Part shown: positions 1-9,427 of the stretch, piece after piece
How positions within the stretch are numbered: position 1 is the stretch's first letter
Layout of the letters: every line of letters begins with the position of its first letter
Assembly: GCF_014203795.1 (NCBI RefSeq)
Contig: NZ_JACHJU010000001.1
Location: 2,046,001-2,110,000, forward strand
Origin: Streptosporangium album
GTDB taxonomy: Bacteria; Actinomycetota; Actinomycetes; Streptosporangiales; Streptosporangiaceae
Direction of reading: 5' to 3'
DNA: 64,000 bases
Notes under the pieces: generated by a model
What the model saw: only the letters and a program-made list of their open reading frames with translations
The model's database searches: none
Told to the model about the DNA's origin: nothing
Made by a program: the position numbers and the translations under genes

Positions 1-2
1 AC

Positions 3-560
3 CCGAAGCTGGCGCCGATGTACGCGCAGATGCTCGTGGGCATGGTGGCCCTGACCGGGCAGTGGTGGCTGGACGTGCGCACGCCCCCGCGGGAGGAGGT
101 CGCCGCGCACCTGGTCAACCTGGCGTGGAACGGCCTCGTCGGACTGGATCCGCGCCCCCGGCTGACCGCCTCCTCCCGCGGCATGGAACAGCGGCGGGCG
201 CCGCTGCCCTCGCACCCGACCGACAGGGAACTGCGAGAGATGGGCAAGGCCCGCGAGCGGGAACTCAAGGAACAGGAGAAAGTCCGCGAGCGGGAGTTCA
301 AGGAGCAGGAGAAGATCCGGCAACGCGAGCAACGCGAGGCCGAGAAGCTGGCGAAGGAGCAGGAGAAGGCACGCGAGCGGGAGCTCCGCGAGCAGGAACG
401 GCTGTTCAAGGAGCAGGAGAAGATCCGCGAGCGGGAGCTCAAGGAGCAGGAGAAGATCCGGCAACGCGAGGCCAAGACCGCCGACCGGGAGACGGCGCGG
501 CAGGCCAAAATCTCCGGACACCCGGACGAGACAGGCCCGGAACATGAGTCCAGCGGATAA
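3..560 (+). CDS. TetR-family regulator, C-terminal part (5' end outside window)
   Basis: The reading frame is open from the left edge, so the DNA-binding N-terminus is missing. The visible start (around YAQMLVGMVALTGQWWLD and then LVNLAWNGLVGL) looks like the C-terminal ligand-binding helices of TetR/AcrR regulators. From about residue 65 on, the protein becomes an unusual charged tail of repeated units such as ARERELKEQEK and RQREQREAEK, predicted to form a long single helix or coiled coil of about 100 residues. This tail is not part of the TetR fold; its role is unknown. The gene ends 62 bp before ppk on the same strand. The family call is from pattern recognition only, because the helix-turn-helix cannot be seen here. 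Confidence 0.6.
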   Translation, partial: PKLAPMYAQMLVGMVALTGQWWLDVRTPPREEVAAHLVNLAWNGLVGLDPRPRLTASSRGMEQRRAPLPSHPTDRELREMGKARERELKEQEKVREREFKEQEKIRQREQREAEKLAKEQEKARERELREQERLFKEQEKIRERELKEQEKIRQREAKTADRETARQAKISGHPDETGPEHESSG

Positions 561-622
561 GCAACAACGGCCGTTGCGACAAAATTAACGTTAAGTTCAA
601 CTAAAGCGGGCATTCTGCTCAT
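561..622 (+). promoter_or_regulatory. AT-rich ppk upstream region
   Basis: This 62-bp gap is clearly AT-rich against its surroundings and holds TTAACGTTAAG followed directly by TTCAACTAAAG (about 584-605), two imperfect 11-bp direct repeats. Actinobacterial PhoP boxes are 11-bp direct repeats and ppk is a known Pho-regulon gene in Streptomyces, so a Pho box is possible but not proven. A short palindrome AACGGCCGTT lies just before. Confidence 0.3.
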
Positions 623-2686
623 ATGTCCGCAGAACCCGCACTGACCACCGACGAAGGACTGCCCCTTCCACAGGAACGCTTCCTCAACCGCGAGGAGAGC
701 TGGCTGCAGTTCAATCAGCGGGTCCTGGAGCTGGCGGAGGACTCGTCCCTCCCCCTGCTGGAAAGGGTCAGGTTCCTGGCGATCTTCGCCAGCAACCTGG
801 ACGAGTTCTTCCGGGTACGCGTAGCAGGCCTCAAACGGCGGATGGCCACCGGCCTTCTCCTGCGGACCAAGAGCGGACTGAAACCCCGCGAGGAACTGGC
901 CAGGATCGCCTCCATCGCCAACGACCTCGCGCAACGGCACTCGGTCTGTTTCCACGACCGGCTCTGGCCCCAGCTGGCGGCCGAGGGAATCCAGATCATG
1001 CGCTGGGAGCATCTGGGCCGTGACGAGCGGACCGAGATGCGCAAGCTGTTCCGCGAGCGGATCCGGCCGGTGCTGACGCCACTGGCCGTCGATCCCGCCC
1101 ACCCTTTTCCCTATATTTCCGGCTTGTCGCTCAACCTGGCTGTCACCGTCCGCAACCCCACGACCGGTCACACGGTGTTCGCCCGGGTGAAGGTGCCAAG
1201 CCAGCTCCCCCGTTTCGTGGCGGCGTCCAAGGACCGCTTCGTCCCGCTCGAAGAGGTGATCGCCGCACACCTCGGCCAGCTCTTCAAGGGCATGGAGGTC
1301 GTAGAGCACCATGTCTTCCGGGTGACCCGCAACGAGGACCTGGACGTGGACGAGGACGTCACCGAGAACCTCATGCAGGCCCTGGAGCGGGAACTCCTCA
1401 AACGCCGGTTCGGCCCGCCGGTCCGGCTTGAGGTCGAGGACACCATCACCCCCGAGGTGCTCGACCTGTTGGTGGACGAGCTGGGGGTGGCCGAACACGA
1501 GATCTACCGGCTGCCCGGCCCGCTGGACCTGACCGGGCTGCACGCCATCGCCGATCTCGACCGGGGCGAGCTGAGCTTCCGTCCCTTCGTGCCCGCGGAG
1601 GTCGTCCACGTCGAGGACGACATCTTCGCGGTGCTCCGCGAGCGGGACGTGCTGTTGCACCACCCGTACGATTCGTTCTCCACGAGCGTGCAGCGCTTCA
1701 TCGAGCAGGCGGCGGCCGACCCGAGCGTGCTGGCCATCAAACAGACGCTCTACCGGACCAGCGGCGACTCACCGATCGTGGACGCGCTGATCGACGCCGC
1801 CGAGGCGGGCAAGCAGGTCGTCGTGGTGGTGGAGATCAAGGCGCGCTTCGACGAGCGCGCCAACATCACCTGGGCACGCAAGCTGGAACGCGCCGGATGC
1901 CATGTGGTCTACGGGATGGTGGGGCTGAAGACCCACTGCAAGCTGGCCCTCGTCGTACGGCAGGAGCCCTCCGGCGAGCTCCGCAACTACTGCCACATCG
2001 GCACCGGCAACTACAACCCCAAGACCGCCAGGCACTACGAGGACCTGGGGCTGCTCACCGCCGACCCGCTGGTCGGCGAGGACGTCACCGACCTTTTCAT
2101 CCACCTGACCGGATACTCCAACCACTCGGCCTACCGGCGGCTGCTGGTCGCCCCGCACTCGATGCGCGGTGGGCTGCTGGCCAGGATCGAGCGGGAGATC
2201 GCCCACCAGCAGGCGGGCCGCCCGGCCAGCATCAGGATGAAGACCAACTCCCTGGTGGACGAGCCGGTCATCGACGCGCTCTACCGGGCCTCTCAGGCGG
2301 GCGTGCCGGTGAACCTGTGGGTGCGCGGGGTGTGCACGCTGCGGCCGGGCGTCCCGGGGCTGTCGGAGAACATCCGGGTCAGGAGCGTGCTGGGCCGGTT
2401 CCTCGAACATTCGCGGATCTACGAGTTCGGGCGAGGGCGCAGGCCGGAGACCTGGATCGGCAGCGCCGACCTGATGCGCCGCAACCTGGACCGCCGGGTC
2501 GAGGCGCTGGTCAAGGTCACCAGCCAGCAGCAGCGGGTCTACCTCAGCGATCTCCTCGACCTGGCGATGTCGGAGGAGACCGCCACCTGGTGGCTCAACC
2601 CGGACGGGACCTGGACCCGGCACCGGGGTGAGGACCTGCAGACCCATCTGATCGCCACCCGGCGATGGAGGACGATCGATGACTGA
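623..2686 (+). CDS. ppk: Polyphosphate kinase 1
   Basis: PPK1 reversibly transfers the gamma phosphate of ATP onto inorganic polyphosphate. The 687-aa product has the normal family length. The N-terminal domain carries the [16 protein letters not shown] signature. The two phospholipase-D-like catalytic domains hold the two conserved histidines: His458 in [12 protein letters not shown], the likely autophosphorylated residue, and His596 in [25 protein letters not shown] is also a family signature. The start at 623 is the first ATG of the conserved N-terminus, although the ribosome site is weak. The stop overlaps the next gene by 8 bp, which suggests translational coupling to the Nudix gene, the same order as ppk1-mutT1 in mycobacteria. 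Confidence 0.97.
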   Translation: MSAEPALTTDEGLPLPQERFLNREESWLQFNQRVLELAEDSSLPLLERVRFLAIFASNLDEFFRVRVAGLKRRMATGLLLRTKSGLKPREELARIASIANDLAQRHSVCFHDRLWPQLAAEGIQIMRWEHLGRDERTEMRKLFRERIRPVLTPLAVDPAHPFPYISGLSLNLAVTVRNPTTGHTVFARVKVPSQLPRFVAASKDRFVPLEEVIAAHLGQLFKGMEVVEHHVFRVTRNEDLDVDEDVTENLMQALERELLKRRFGPPVRLEVEDTITPEVLDLLVDELGVAEHEIYRLPGPLDLTGLHAIADLDRGELSFRPFVPAEVVHVEDDIFAVLRERDVLLHHPYDSFSTSVQRFIEQAAADPSVLAIKQTLYRTSGDSPIVDALIDAAEAGKQVVVVVEIKARFDERANITWARKLERAGCHVVYGMVGLKTHCKLALVVRQEPSGELRNYCHIGTGNYNPKTARHYEDLGLLTADPLVGEDVTDLFIHLTGYSNHSAYRRLLVAPHSMRGGLLARIEREIAHQQAGRPASIRMKTNSLVDEPVIDALYRASQAGVPVNLWVRGVCTLRPGVPGLSENIRVRSVLGRFLEHSRIYEFGRGRRPETWIGSADLMRRNLDRRVEALVKVTSQQQRVYLSDLLDLAMSEETATWWLNPDGTWTRHRGEDLQTHLIATRRWRTIDD

Positions 2687-3557
2687 GCTGGACGTCCATC
2701 CGACCGACATGATCCGCGCCGCCGGGGCGGTGGTGTGGCGGGGCACGGAATCCGCACCGGAGGTCGCGCTCGTTCACCGGCCGAAGTACGACGACTGGAC
2801 CTTCCCCAAGGGGAAGCTGAAGCCCGGCGAGCACGTCATCGCCGGTGCCCTGCGGGAGGTGGCGGAGGAGACGGGGATCACCGCGCTGCTCGGCCGGTCG
2901 CTGCCGCCGATCCACTACCTGAAGGGCAGGCGGCTCAAACGCGTCGACTACTGGACGGCCCGGGTGGCCTCCGGGGGGCGATACACCGCGGTGGACGAGG
3001 TCGACAAGGTCATCTGGCTGCCGATGAAGGAGGCCAGGCGGCGGCTGACCTACGAGTGGGACGCCGGACTGCTCCGCGCGCTCACCGCGGTCCCCCTGCG
3101 GACCACGCCGCTCATCCTCGTCCGGCACGGCCTGGCCGGGTCGCGCCAGGAGTGGGAGGGCGACGACGACGAGCGGCCGCTCGACGAGGCCGGCAGGATG
3201 CAGGCCGAGGTGCTGGCGGACGTGCTGTCCGGCTACCACCCCACGGAGCTGCTCAGCTCTCCCAGCAGGCGGTGCGTGGAGACGCTGGAACCGTACGCCG
3301 AACGGGCCGGCCTGGAGATCCGCCGTGAGCGTCTCCTGTCGGAGACCCACTACGATCCCCGCGCCTCGCTGCGCCTGGTCTCCAAGGCCATGGACTCGGA
3401 GCAGCCGACGGTTCTCTGCAGCCACGGCAAGGTCCTGCCCGAGCTGATCACCGAACTCAGCGACCGGCCGGGAGACGTGCAGCTGCGCAAGGGCGCGTTC
3501 ATGGTGCTGCACCGCGCCGGCGGCAGGGTCGTGAGCGTGGACCGCTACATCACCTGA
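2679..3557 (+). CDS. mutT1: Nudix hydrolase fused to histidine phosphatase domain (MutT1-like)
   Basis: The protein of 292 aa has two domains. An N-terminal Nudix domain (about residues 8-140) carries the box G-x5-E-x7-REVAEETGI within GKLKPGEH...[10 protein letters not shown]-terminal histidine-phosphatase domain (about 147-290) starts with the catalytic LVRHGLAG and includes the later SHGKVLPEL histidine. This architecture is that of mycobacterial MutT1, which removes oxidised guanine nucleotides (8-oxo-(d)GTP and related diphosphates) and can act on dinucleoside polyphosphates. The ATG overlaps the ppk stop, and ppk-mutT1 adjacency is conserved in mycobacteria, so both are probably one transcript. 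Substrate choice is inferred from family and context. Confidence 0.9.
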   Translation: MTELDVHPTDMIRAAGAVVWRGTESAPEVALVHRPKYDDWTFPKGKLKPGEHVIAGALREVAEETGITALLGRSLPPIHYLKGRRLKRVDYWTARVASGGRYTAVDEVDKVIWLPMKEARRRLTYEWDAGLLRALTAVPLRTTPLILVRHGLAGSRQEWEGDDDERPLDEAGRMQAEVLADVLSGYHPTELLSSPSRRCVETLEPYAERAGLEIRRERLLSETHYDPRASLRLVSKAMDSEQPTVLCSHGKVLPELITELSDRPGDVQLRKGAFMVLHRAGGRVVSVDRYIT

Positions 3558-3559
3558 GG

Positions 3560-3575
3560 GTCGCCGCCCGGCGAC
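3560..3575 (+). terminator. Short hairpin between convergent genes
   Basis: GTCGCC-GCCC-GGCGAC forms a 6-bp GC-only stem with a 4-nt loop directly after the Nudix stop codon, between two convergent genes. There is no T tract, so it is at best a weak or actinobacterial-type terminator. Confidence 0.35.
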
Positions 3576-3623
3576 GGGCGGGCGCGCGGAAGACGGCGGG
3601 CGCGCCGCCACCTCGGCTGAGGA

Positions 3624-5102
3624 TCACAGGAGCTTGGCGACGGCCTCCGTGGTCTCGGCCCAGAGGCGGGGGAACTCCTCGAAGGCGCGCTCGGCGGCGG
3701 CCCGTTCCAGGCCGCTCAGCACGCCGTAGGTGAAGGTGTCCTCCCCGAGCCGCCGGGCGGCCTCGGCCTCGGCCGCGAGCCGTCCCTGCGCGACGACGCC
3801 GTCCAGGTGCGCACCCAGCGTCTCCTGCACGGCCTCCGCCCGTCCGGCGAGCTTCTTCATGCCGAGCGTCTCGGCGGTGTAGCGGGCCCGCTTGGCCGCC
3901 TTGCGCACGTCGTGCATGGCGGGTTCGCGCACGACGGGGTCGTCGGCCGCCTGAGCCCTGGCGTAGGCCCGGGTGACCCTGCGCCAGCTCTTGGCGGCGA
4001 GGGCGTCCAGCGTGCCGGCGGGCCGGCGGGCCGCCTGGGTGAGCGTGGGGCTGCCGGTCAGGTCGTCGAGAGCGTCAAGCAGGGCGAAGTAGCGTTCCCC
4101 GCCGAGCATCTCCCTGATCCGGTCGTAGGCCTCGTGCTCGGCGTCCAGCAGGTCGGAGCTGAGGCGAGCCCGGACCGGGCCCACGATCAGCTCGCCGTCC
4201 AGGCTGTCGAGCCTGCGGGCGAAGCGCTCCCGGACAACCTCCAGATCGCGCACCTCACCTAGGATCTGGCCGAGCCACTTGAGCTCCTCCTGGAGAGGGT
4301 CTGTGCCCTCGATGACCGAGGCGAACGACTTCAGCGCGCTGCGGAGCCGGCGGCTGGCGACGCGCATCTGGTGCACGGCGTCCTCCTCGGCCTGCCGTAC
4401 CCTCGGGTCCTGCGCGAGCAGGGCGTCCGCCTGGGCGGAGAGGTAGTTCATGACGAGCTCTCCGGCGGAGCCCGGCCTGGTCGCGGCGCGCGGGGGCCCG
4501 GGGACGGGGGCGACGGCGTTGAGCAGGCGGGCGAGCTTGCTGGCGGAGCCCGCCGGGGCCGCTCCGGCCTTGACCAACCGCCTGCCGACCTTGCGGAGCA
4601 GCTTCTCGTCGCCTTCGACCAGCTCCGCCTCGACCTCGCGCCAGCGCTCGACGTGCGGTTCGGCGCCGAACACCGTGCCCTTGACCCGGTCGTCGGCGAT
4701 CTCCACCAGCCGTACGCCCGCGCCGTTGACCGGCGTGGTCACCCCGCGGCGGGTGTCGAGTTCGGCGATCGGGACCAAGGGGGCGCCCCTGGTGTAGGCG
4801 AGAACGAGGTCCGCCAGCTCGGTGGGGACGGTCTTGATGCTCCGGGTCAGGGGATGGGCGATCTCCTGCCGGACCCCCTTGGCCTTGGGCAGTTTGAGAT
4901 GCCAGCCCGCGTCGGTTCCGCCTCTGCGCCGCCGCAGGGTGATCCCCCGCGCGGCGAGCCTCAGATCGGGGGTGTCGAAGTAGAGCGCGACAAGCTGGTA
5001 GGTCCTGGGGCCCACGACGTCGACGACTCCCGGGAGACCGGTCAGCTCGGGAGTTTCGTAGTCCACCGGTACGTCGAACTTGTCCTCGATCTCTATCGCC
5101 AC
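3624..5102 (-). CDS. CYTH and CHAD domain protein
   Basis: The product has 492 aa. Residues 1-200 form a CYTH (triphosphate tunnel) domain starting with the ExExK signature in EIEDKF; these bind triphosphate groups with metal. Residues 220-490 form a CHAD domain with the conserved histidine helices HQMRVASRRLRSALKSF and HDVRKAAKRARYTAE. CHAD domains bind inorganic polyphosphate and locate proteins to polyphosphate granules. The gene sits convergent to ppk-mutT1, which supports a role in polyphosphate metabolism or granule association. Whether the CYTH half has triphosphatase activity is not visible. The ATG at 5102 directly precedes the ExExK motif, as is usual. Confidence 0.93.
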   Translation of the reverse strand: MAIEIEDKFDVPVDYETPELTGLPGVVDVVGPRTYQLVALYFDTPDLRLAARGITLRRRRGGTDAGWHLKLPKAKGVRQEIAHPLTRSIKTVPTELADLVLAYTRGAPLVPIAELDTRRGVTTPVNGAGVRLVEIADDRVKGTVFGAEPHVERWREVEAELVEGDEKLLRKVGRRLVKAGAAPAGSASKLARLLNAVAPVPGPPRAATRPGSAGELVMNYLSAQADALLAQDPRVRQAEEDAVHQMRVASRRLRSALKSFASVIEGTDPLQEELKWLGQILGEVRDLEVVRERFARRLDSLDGELIVGPVRARLSSDLLDAEHEAYDRIREMLGGERYFALLDALDDLTGSPTLTQAARRPAGTLDALAAKSWRRVTRAYARAQAADDPVVREPAMHDVRKAAKRARYTAETLGMKKLAGRAEAVQETLGAHLDGVVAQGRLAAEAEAARRLGEDTFTYGVLSGLERAAAERAFEEFPRLWAETTEAVAKLL

Positions 5103-5125
5103 AGGTCATCCCCTGATGTACCGAG

Positions 5126-5153
5126 ATAAATACTTATTTCCAGCAGTATTTAT
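5126..5153 (-). promoter_or_regulatory. Perfect AT-rich inverted repeat upstream of CYTH-CHAD gene
   Basis: ATAAATACT (5126-5134) and AGTATTTAT (5145-5153) are perfect 9-bp arms around a 10-bp spacer, in a 90-bp gap between the CYTH-CHAD start and the end of the methyltransferase gene. The AT content is extreme for this genome. It lies 24-51 bp before the CYTH-CHAD start codon, where an operator would act. It could also be a terminator for the upstream gene on the same strand. Confidence 0.45.
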
Positions 5154-5192
5154 TGATGCCCGGTTATCTGTCGAGAAACTCTGGGCGGCCGA

Positions 5193-5957
5193 TCAATTCT
5201 GGGCCACCACGAAGATCCGGCGGAACGGGAAGACCGTCCCGTACGGCCGCCGCGGATAGGCCTCGTTCAGCAGGGCGGCGCAGTCGCCGAGGAACGCCTC
5301 CGCCTCGTCGGGGGCCAGCCGGTCGAGCATGGGGCGCAGGGCGGTGCCGGTGATCCACCGGAGCACGGCGTCCTCGCCGGGGAGCACATGGAGGTAGGTG
5401 GTCTCCCAGGCGTCCACCCGGCAGCCCAGCGCGGTGAGCAGGTGGAGATAGCCGGCCGGGTCGTCGACCGGGGACTCCCTGGCCAGGTCGCCGAGCCGGT
5501 CACGCCATTCCGTACGGCACAGCTCTCGGACCAGCGCATGACTGGGAGCGTCGAAGTTGCCCGGCACCTGGAAGGCGAGCCAGCCTCCGGGGGTCAGTGC
5601 CCCGGTCCAGCGCGGCAGCAGTTCCCGGTGCTCGGGCACCCACTGCAGGACCGCGTTGGACACGATCACGTCCACCGGGCGCTCGGGTTGCCACCGCGTG
5701 ACATCGCCGACGGAGAAGGTCAGCCGCTCCCCCGCCGGAGCCTTCCCGATCATCGCGGGTGAGGAGTCGAAGCCGTGGACCTCGGCGTCCGGCCAGCGCC
5801 GGGCGAGTTCGGCGGTGAGCTCGCCGCTGCCGCAGCCCGCGTCGACCACGCGGCCGGGACGCTCGGCGGATATCCGGGCGACGAGATCGAAGAAGGGCCG
5901 CGAACGCTCGTCGGCGTAGCGGCCGTAGATGACTGGGTCCCACATATCTCTCGACAT
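5193..5957 (-). CDS. tam: Trans-aconitate 2-methyltransferase
   Basis: A 254-aa class I SAM-dependent methyltransferase. Motif I is VVDAGCGSGEL at residues 37-47, followed by an acidic motif II (VHGFDSSPAMI) and the post-motif SNAVLQWVPEH typical of Tam. Tam methylates trans-aconitate, which forms spontaneously from cis-aconitate and inhibits aconitase. A longer open frame reaches 6482 but runs through the divergent marR gene; the ATG at 5957 (MSRDMWDP) gives the usual Tam N-terminus with W-x-P near the start. It diverges from a MarR regulator across a palindrome (5965-5996), so MarR is the likely regulator. Confidence 0.88.
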   Translation of the reverse strand: MSRDMWDPVIYGRYADERSRPFFDLVARISAERPGRVVDAGCGSGELTAELARRWPDAEVHGFDSSPAMIGKAPAGERLTFSVGDVTRWQPERPVDVIVSNAVLQWVPEHRELLPRWTGALTPGGWLAFQVPGNFDAPSHALVRELCRTEWRDRLGDLARESPVDDPAGYLHLLTALGCRVDAWETTYLHVLPGEDAVLRWITGTALRPMLDRLAPDEAEAFLGDCAALLNEAYPRRPYGTVFPFRRIFVVAQN

Positions 5958-5964
5958 AAAGATA

Positions 5965-5996
5965 CTTGATATCGAGAAAGATATCTCGATGTCAAG
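5965..5996. promoter_or_regulatory. Inverted repeat, probable MarR operator
   Basis: CTTGATATCGAG (5965-5976) and CTCGATGTCAAG (5985-5996) are inverted arms matching at 11 of 12 positions around an 8-bp spacer. They fill the 57-bp gap between divergent tam and marR. This is the classic layout of an autoregulating MarR repressor acting on its neighbour. Confidence 0.6.
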
Positions 5997-6014
5997 AAAG
6001 ATACACTCTGCCGT

Positions 6015-6557
6015 ATGACCCTGCACCACGCGGATCACGACGCCGACCGCCCCGCGGACGAGGTCGATCACCTGGTCGCCGCCTGGCGCCAGGAGCGGCC
6101 CGACCTGGATGTGGAGCCGCTCCAGGTGCTCAGCCGGGTCTCCCGGCTCGCCCGGCACCTGGACCGCGCCCGCCGGGCCTCCTTCGCCGAACACGGCCTG
6201 GAGACCTGGGAGTTCGACGTGCTCACCGCCCTGCGCAGGGCCGGCGAGCCGTACGAGCTGAGCCCCGGAGCGCTGCTGCGCGCGACTCTGGTGACGTCCG
6301 GGACGATGACCAACCGGATCGACCGCCTCGCCACCGCCGGGCTGGTCCGCAGGCGCCCCGATCCCGAGGACCGGCGCGGAGTCCTGGTGTCCCTCACCGA
6401 CGCCGGACGGTCCCGGGTGGACAGCGCCTTCGCCGACCTGCTCCGGCGCGAGCGCGAGCTGCTGGCAGGCCTCGGAAAACATGAACAGCAGGCCCTGTCG
6501 GGCCTGCTGCGCACACTACTCATCCCTTTTGACGCGACCGGCACCGGAGCGCACTGA
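6015..6557 (+). CDS. MarR-family transcriptional regulator
   Basis: The product of 180 aa has the MarR winged-helix core: the recognition region LSPGALLRATLVTSGTMTNR followed by the wing RRRPDPEDRRGVLVSLTDAGR. An N-terminal helix with a WRQERPDLD-type segment and a C-terminal dimerisation helix complete the fold. Such regulators typically repress a divergent neighbour and themselves and are released by small phenolic or oxidative ligands. The divergent partner is the trans-aconitate methyltransferase gene and a good palindrome lies between them. The ligand is unknown. Confidence 0.9.
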   Translation: MTLHHADHDADRPADEVDHLVAAWRQERPDLDVEPLQVLSRVSRLARHLDRARRASFAEHGLETWEFDVLTALRRAGEPYELSPGALLRATLVTSGTMTNRIDRLATAGLVRRRPDPEDRRGVLVSLTDAGRSRVDSAFADLLRRERELLAGLGKHEQQALSGLLRTLLIPFDATGTGAH

Positions 6558-6587
6558 GCACTATGCCCCTCGGAGAGGGATGAACGT

Positions 6588-8390
6588 TCACTCACCGAGG
6601 CGGTCGGCCGCCTCCAGCCATTCGGCCTCGACGGTGTCCTTCTCGGCGATGATGTCCTTGAGCTCCGCGTCGAGGGAGGCCAGCCGGCCGTAGTCGGCGG
6701 CGGCGTCGGCCATGGAGGCGTGGAGTCTGGCCTCGCGGCTGCTCAGCTTGTCGAGCTGACGCTCCAGACGGGAGAGCTCCTTGCGGAGCTCGCGCTCCTC
6801 CTTGGCCGACAGGCCGGTCTCGGATGCCTGCGGGGCCGGCCCGGCGGGCGCGGGAGCCGAGGCGCCGGACGCCGCCCGGGCCGACAGCGCCGCCCCCGAG
6901 GCGCGCCGCGCCAGGTATTCGTCCACACCACCCGGGAGCATCGACAGCTTGCCGTCGCCGAGCAGCGCGACAGTCCGGTCGGAGACACGCTCCAGGAAGT
7001 AACGGTCGTGGCTGACCAGGATCAGCGTGCCGGGCCAGCCGTCGAGCAGGTCCTCCAGCTCGTTCAGCGTCTCGATGTCAAGGTCGTTCGTCGGCTCGTC
7101 GAGCAGCAGCACGTTCGGGTCGTCCATCAGCAGGCGCAGCAGCTGGAGCCGCCGCCGCTCGCCGCCGGACAGATCGCCGACGACCTTCCACTGGGCGTCG
7201 CCCTTGAAGCCGAGACGCTCCAGGAGCTGGGAGGCGGTCCACTCCTTCTTGCCGACCTGGATGAACTTGCGGATCTCCTCGACGGTCTCCAGCACCCTGC
7301 GGGTGGGATCGAGCTCGCCCAGCTCCTGCGACAGGTGCGCCAGGCGGACCGTCCTGCCCCGCACCACCCTGCCGGAGTCGGGCTGAACGGTGTCGGCGAG
7401 CAGGCGCAGCACCGAGGACTTGCCCGAGCCGTTCACCCCGATCAGGCCGATCCTGTCTCCCGGGCCGAACTGCCAGGTGGAGTGGTCCAGGACCAGCGGG
7501 CCCCGTCCGGGACCACCGGCGTGCAGGGTGACGTCCTCAAGGTCGTAGACCGTACGGCCCAGCCTGGCGGCGGCGAACTTGACCAGCTCGACGCTCTCCC
7601 GGGCCGGGGGCTCGTCGGCGATCAGCGCCTGGGCCGCGTCGATGCGGAACTTGGGCTTGGATGTGCGCGCGGGCGGACCCCGGCGGAGCCAGGCGATCTC
7701 CTTGCGCATCAGGTTCTGCCGGCGGGCCTCGGAGGCGGCGGCTACCCGGGCGCGCTCGGCCTTGGCCAGCACGTAGGCGGCGTATCCGCCTTCGTAGCGC
7801 TCGACCGAGCCGTCCACGACCTCCCAGGTCCGGGTGGAGACCGCGTCCAGGAACCACCGGTCGTGCGTGACGACCAGCAGCGCGGTCTTCCTGCCGGACA
7901 GGTGCCTGGCGAGCCAGTCGATCGCCTCGATGTCGAGGTGGTTGGTGGGCTCGTCCAGGATGATCAGGTCGTGCTCGCCGATGAGCAGCCTGGCGAGCGC
8001 CGTGCGGCGCCGCTCACCACCCGACAGGCTCGCGGCGAGCGCGGTGAGGTCGATGTCGCCGAGCAGGTTGGCGAGGATCTCGCGGATGCCCGCCTCGCCC
8101 GCCCATTCGTGCTCGGGCCTGTCGCCCAGGACGATCTCCTGCACCGACAGCGCCGGATCGAGGTCGTCCCCCTGCGACAGAGTCGCCACGTGGAGGCCCC
8201 GGTTGTGGGTGACCCGCCCGCCGTTGGGCTTGAGATCACCGGCGATCACCGAGATGAGCGTGGTTTTTCCGCCGCCGTTGCGGCCGACCACCCCGATGCG
8301 GTCGCCCGACTCGATGCCGAGGGAGACGTCGCGCAGCAGCGGCTTGGGACCGTAGGAGTGGGAGACCGACTCAAGGTTGACCAGATTCAT
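6588..8390 (-). CDS. ABC-F family ATPase
   Basis: A 600-aa soluble protein with two ABC domains and no membrane segments. The first has Walker A GRNGGGKTT (residues 37-45), signature LSGGERRRTAL and Walker B LIILDEPTNHLD; the second has GVNGSGKSS, LSGGERRRLQL and VLLLDEPTNDLD. About 80 residues connect them, containing the basic ABC-F linker. A C-terminal coiled coil (about 530-600, ELRKELSRLERQLDKLSSR) resembles Uup. ABC-F proteins bind the ribosome E site or act on DNA and translation; this subtype is probably a housekeeping Uup/EttA relative rather than an antibiotic-resistance factor. It follows ispE on the same strand after 27 bp. Confidence 0.93.
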   Translation of the reverse strand: MNLVNLESVSHSYGPKPLLRDVSLGIESGDRIGVVGRNGGGKTTLISVIAGDLKPNGGRVTHNRGLHVATLSQGDDLDPALSVQEIVLGDRPEHEWAGEAGIREILANLLGDIDLTALAASLSGGERRRTALARLLIGEHDLIILDEPTNHLDIEAIDWLARHLSGRKTALLVVTHDRWFLDAVSTRTWEVVDGSVERYEGGYAAYVLAKAERARVAAASEARRQNLMRKEIAWLRRGPPARTSKPKFRIDAAQALIADEPPARESVELVKFAAARLGRTVYDLEDVTLHAGGPGRGPLVLDHSTWQFGPGDRIGLIGVNGSGKSSVLRLLADTVQPDSGRVVRGRTVRLAHLSQELGELDPTRRVLETVEEIRKFIQVGKKEWTASQLLERLGFKGDAQWKVVGDLSGGERRRLQLLRLLMDDPNVLLLDEPTNDLDIETLNELEDLLDGWPGTLILVSHDRYFLERVSDRTVALLGDGKLSMLPGGVDEYLARRASGAALSARAASGASAPAPAGPAPQASETGLSAKEERELRKELSRLERQLDKLSSREARLHASMADAAADYGRLASLDAELKDIIAEKDTVEAEWLEAADRLGE

Positions 8391-8417
8391 CGCTTTACAA
8401 GGGTATCCGGTCCCGGC

Positions 8418-9320
8418 CTACACAACCGTCGGCCCGGAGACCGGGCCGTAGGCGGTGATGACGTCACGGGCCACGCCTGTGGCCGTGAGGGACACGGCCA
8501 GCTCCTCGGCGTGGGCCTCGGAGTCGGCGAGGAAGGCGCAGGTGGGCCCGGAGCCGGAGACGAGCGCGCCGAGGGCGCCGTGCTCGCGGCCGGCGTCCAG
8601 GGTGCGGGCCAGGGAGCGCCGGAGCATCACGGCGGCGGGCTGCAGGTCGTTGACCAGTTCGGCGCCCAGCGCCTTGGCGTCTCCCCGGCGGAGCGCGGCC
8701 AGCAGCGGGTCGGAGGCCCGGGGCCAGGCGACCGTCTCGCCAAGGGCCTCGCGCATGCGGTCGCACTCGGCGTAGACCTTGGCCGTGGACAGGCCGCCGT
8801 CGGCCAGGGCGAACACCCAGTGGAACCTGCCACCGACCTCCAGCGGGGTGAGCCGCTCCCCCCTGCCGATGCCGACGGCCGTCCCGCCGAGCAGCGCGAA
8901 CGGGACGTCGCTGCCGAGGTCGGCGGCGATCTCCAACAGGTCCTCGATCGGCAGGCCGAGGCCCCACAGCTCGTTACAGGCGACCAGCGCGGCGGCGGCG
9001 TCGGCGCTGCCGCCGGCCATGCCTCCCGCCACCGGGATCGCCTTGCGGATGACCAGGTTCACGCCGTAGGACCGCCCCGCGTGCCCGGCCAGCGCGAGGG
9101 CGGCCTGGATGGCGAGGTTGTTGTCGTCATCGGGCACCTGGTCGGCGCACTCGCCCTCGACCCGGACGCTCATCCCGGTCTTCGCGGTGGCCGTCACCTC
9201 GTCGAAGATCGACACGGCGTGGAAGACGTTCACCAGGTCGTGGTAGCCGTCATCCCGCAGCGGACCCACCGCGAGCTGCAGGTTGACCTTGGCGGGCACC
9301 CGGACGGTCACGGAGTTCAT
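8418..9320 (-). CDS. ispE: 4-diphosphocytidyl-2-C-methyl-D-erythritol kinase
   Basis: A 300-aa GHMP kinase that phosphorylates CDP-methylerythritol at the 2-hydroxyl in the MEP isoprenoid pathway. It starts with VRVPAKVNLQLAVG, a typical IspE N-terminus with the catalytic lysine region. The ATP-binding loop PVAGGMAGGSADAAAAL lies near residues 95-112, and a C-terminal GSGPTCAFL motif closes the active site. The order rsmA-ispE-ABC-F on one strand is common in actinobacteria, so the three genes are likely co-transcribed. Confidence 0.95.
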   Translation of the reverse strand: MNSVTVRVPAKVNLQLAVGPLRDDGYHDLVNVFHAVSIFDEVTATAKTGMSVRVEGECADQVPDDDNNLAIQAALALAGHAGRSYGVNLVIRKAIPVAGGMAGGSADAAAALVACNELWGLGLPIEDLLEIAADLGSDVPFALLGGTAVGIGRGERLTPLEVGGRFHWVFALADGGLSTAKVYAECDRMREALGETVAWPRASDPLLAALRRGDAKALGAELVNDLQPAAVMLRRSLARTLDAGREHGALGALVSGSGPTCAFLADSEAHAEELAVSLTATGVARDVITAYGPVSGPTVV

Positions 9321-9427
9321 GCGCGCCTCGTCGGCATCGGCGCTGGCTTGCTCGTCACGGTCTCCGATCGTAACGGGGTCTCCTCCCCCTCGCGCGAGAC
9401 ACCCTCCGCCCGGGGCGGGAGCACGCC

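Noticed and set aside
5958-6482. N-terminal extension of the methyltransferase frame
   Set aside because: The extension is antisense to marR and has shadow composition; the ATG at 5957 gives the family-typical start.
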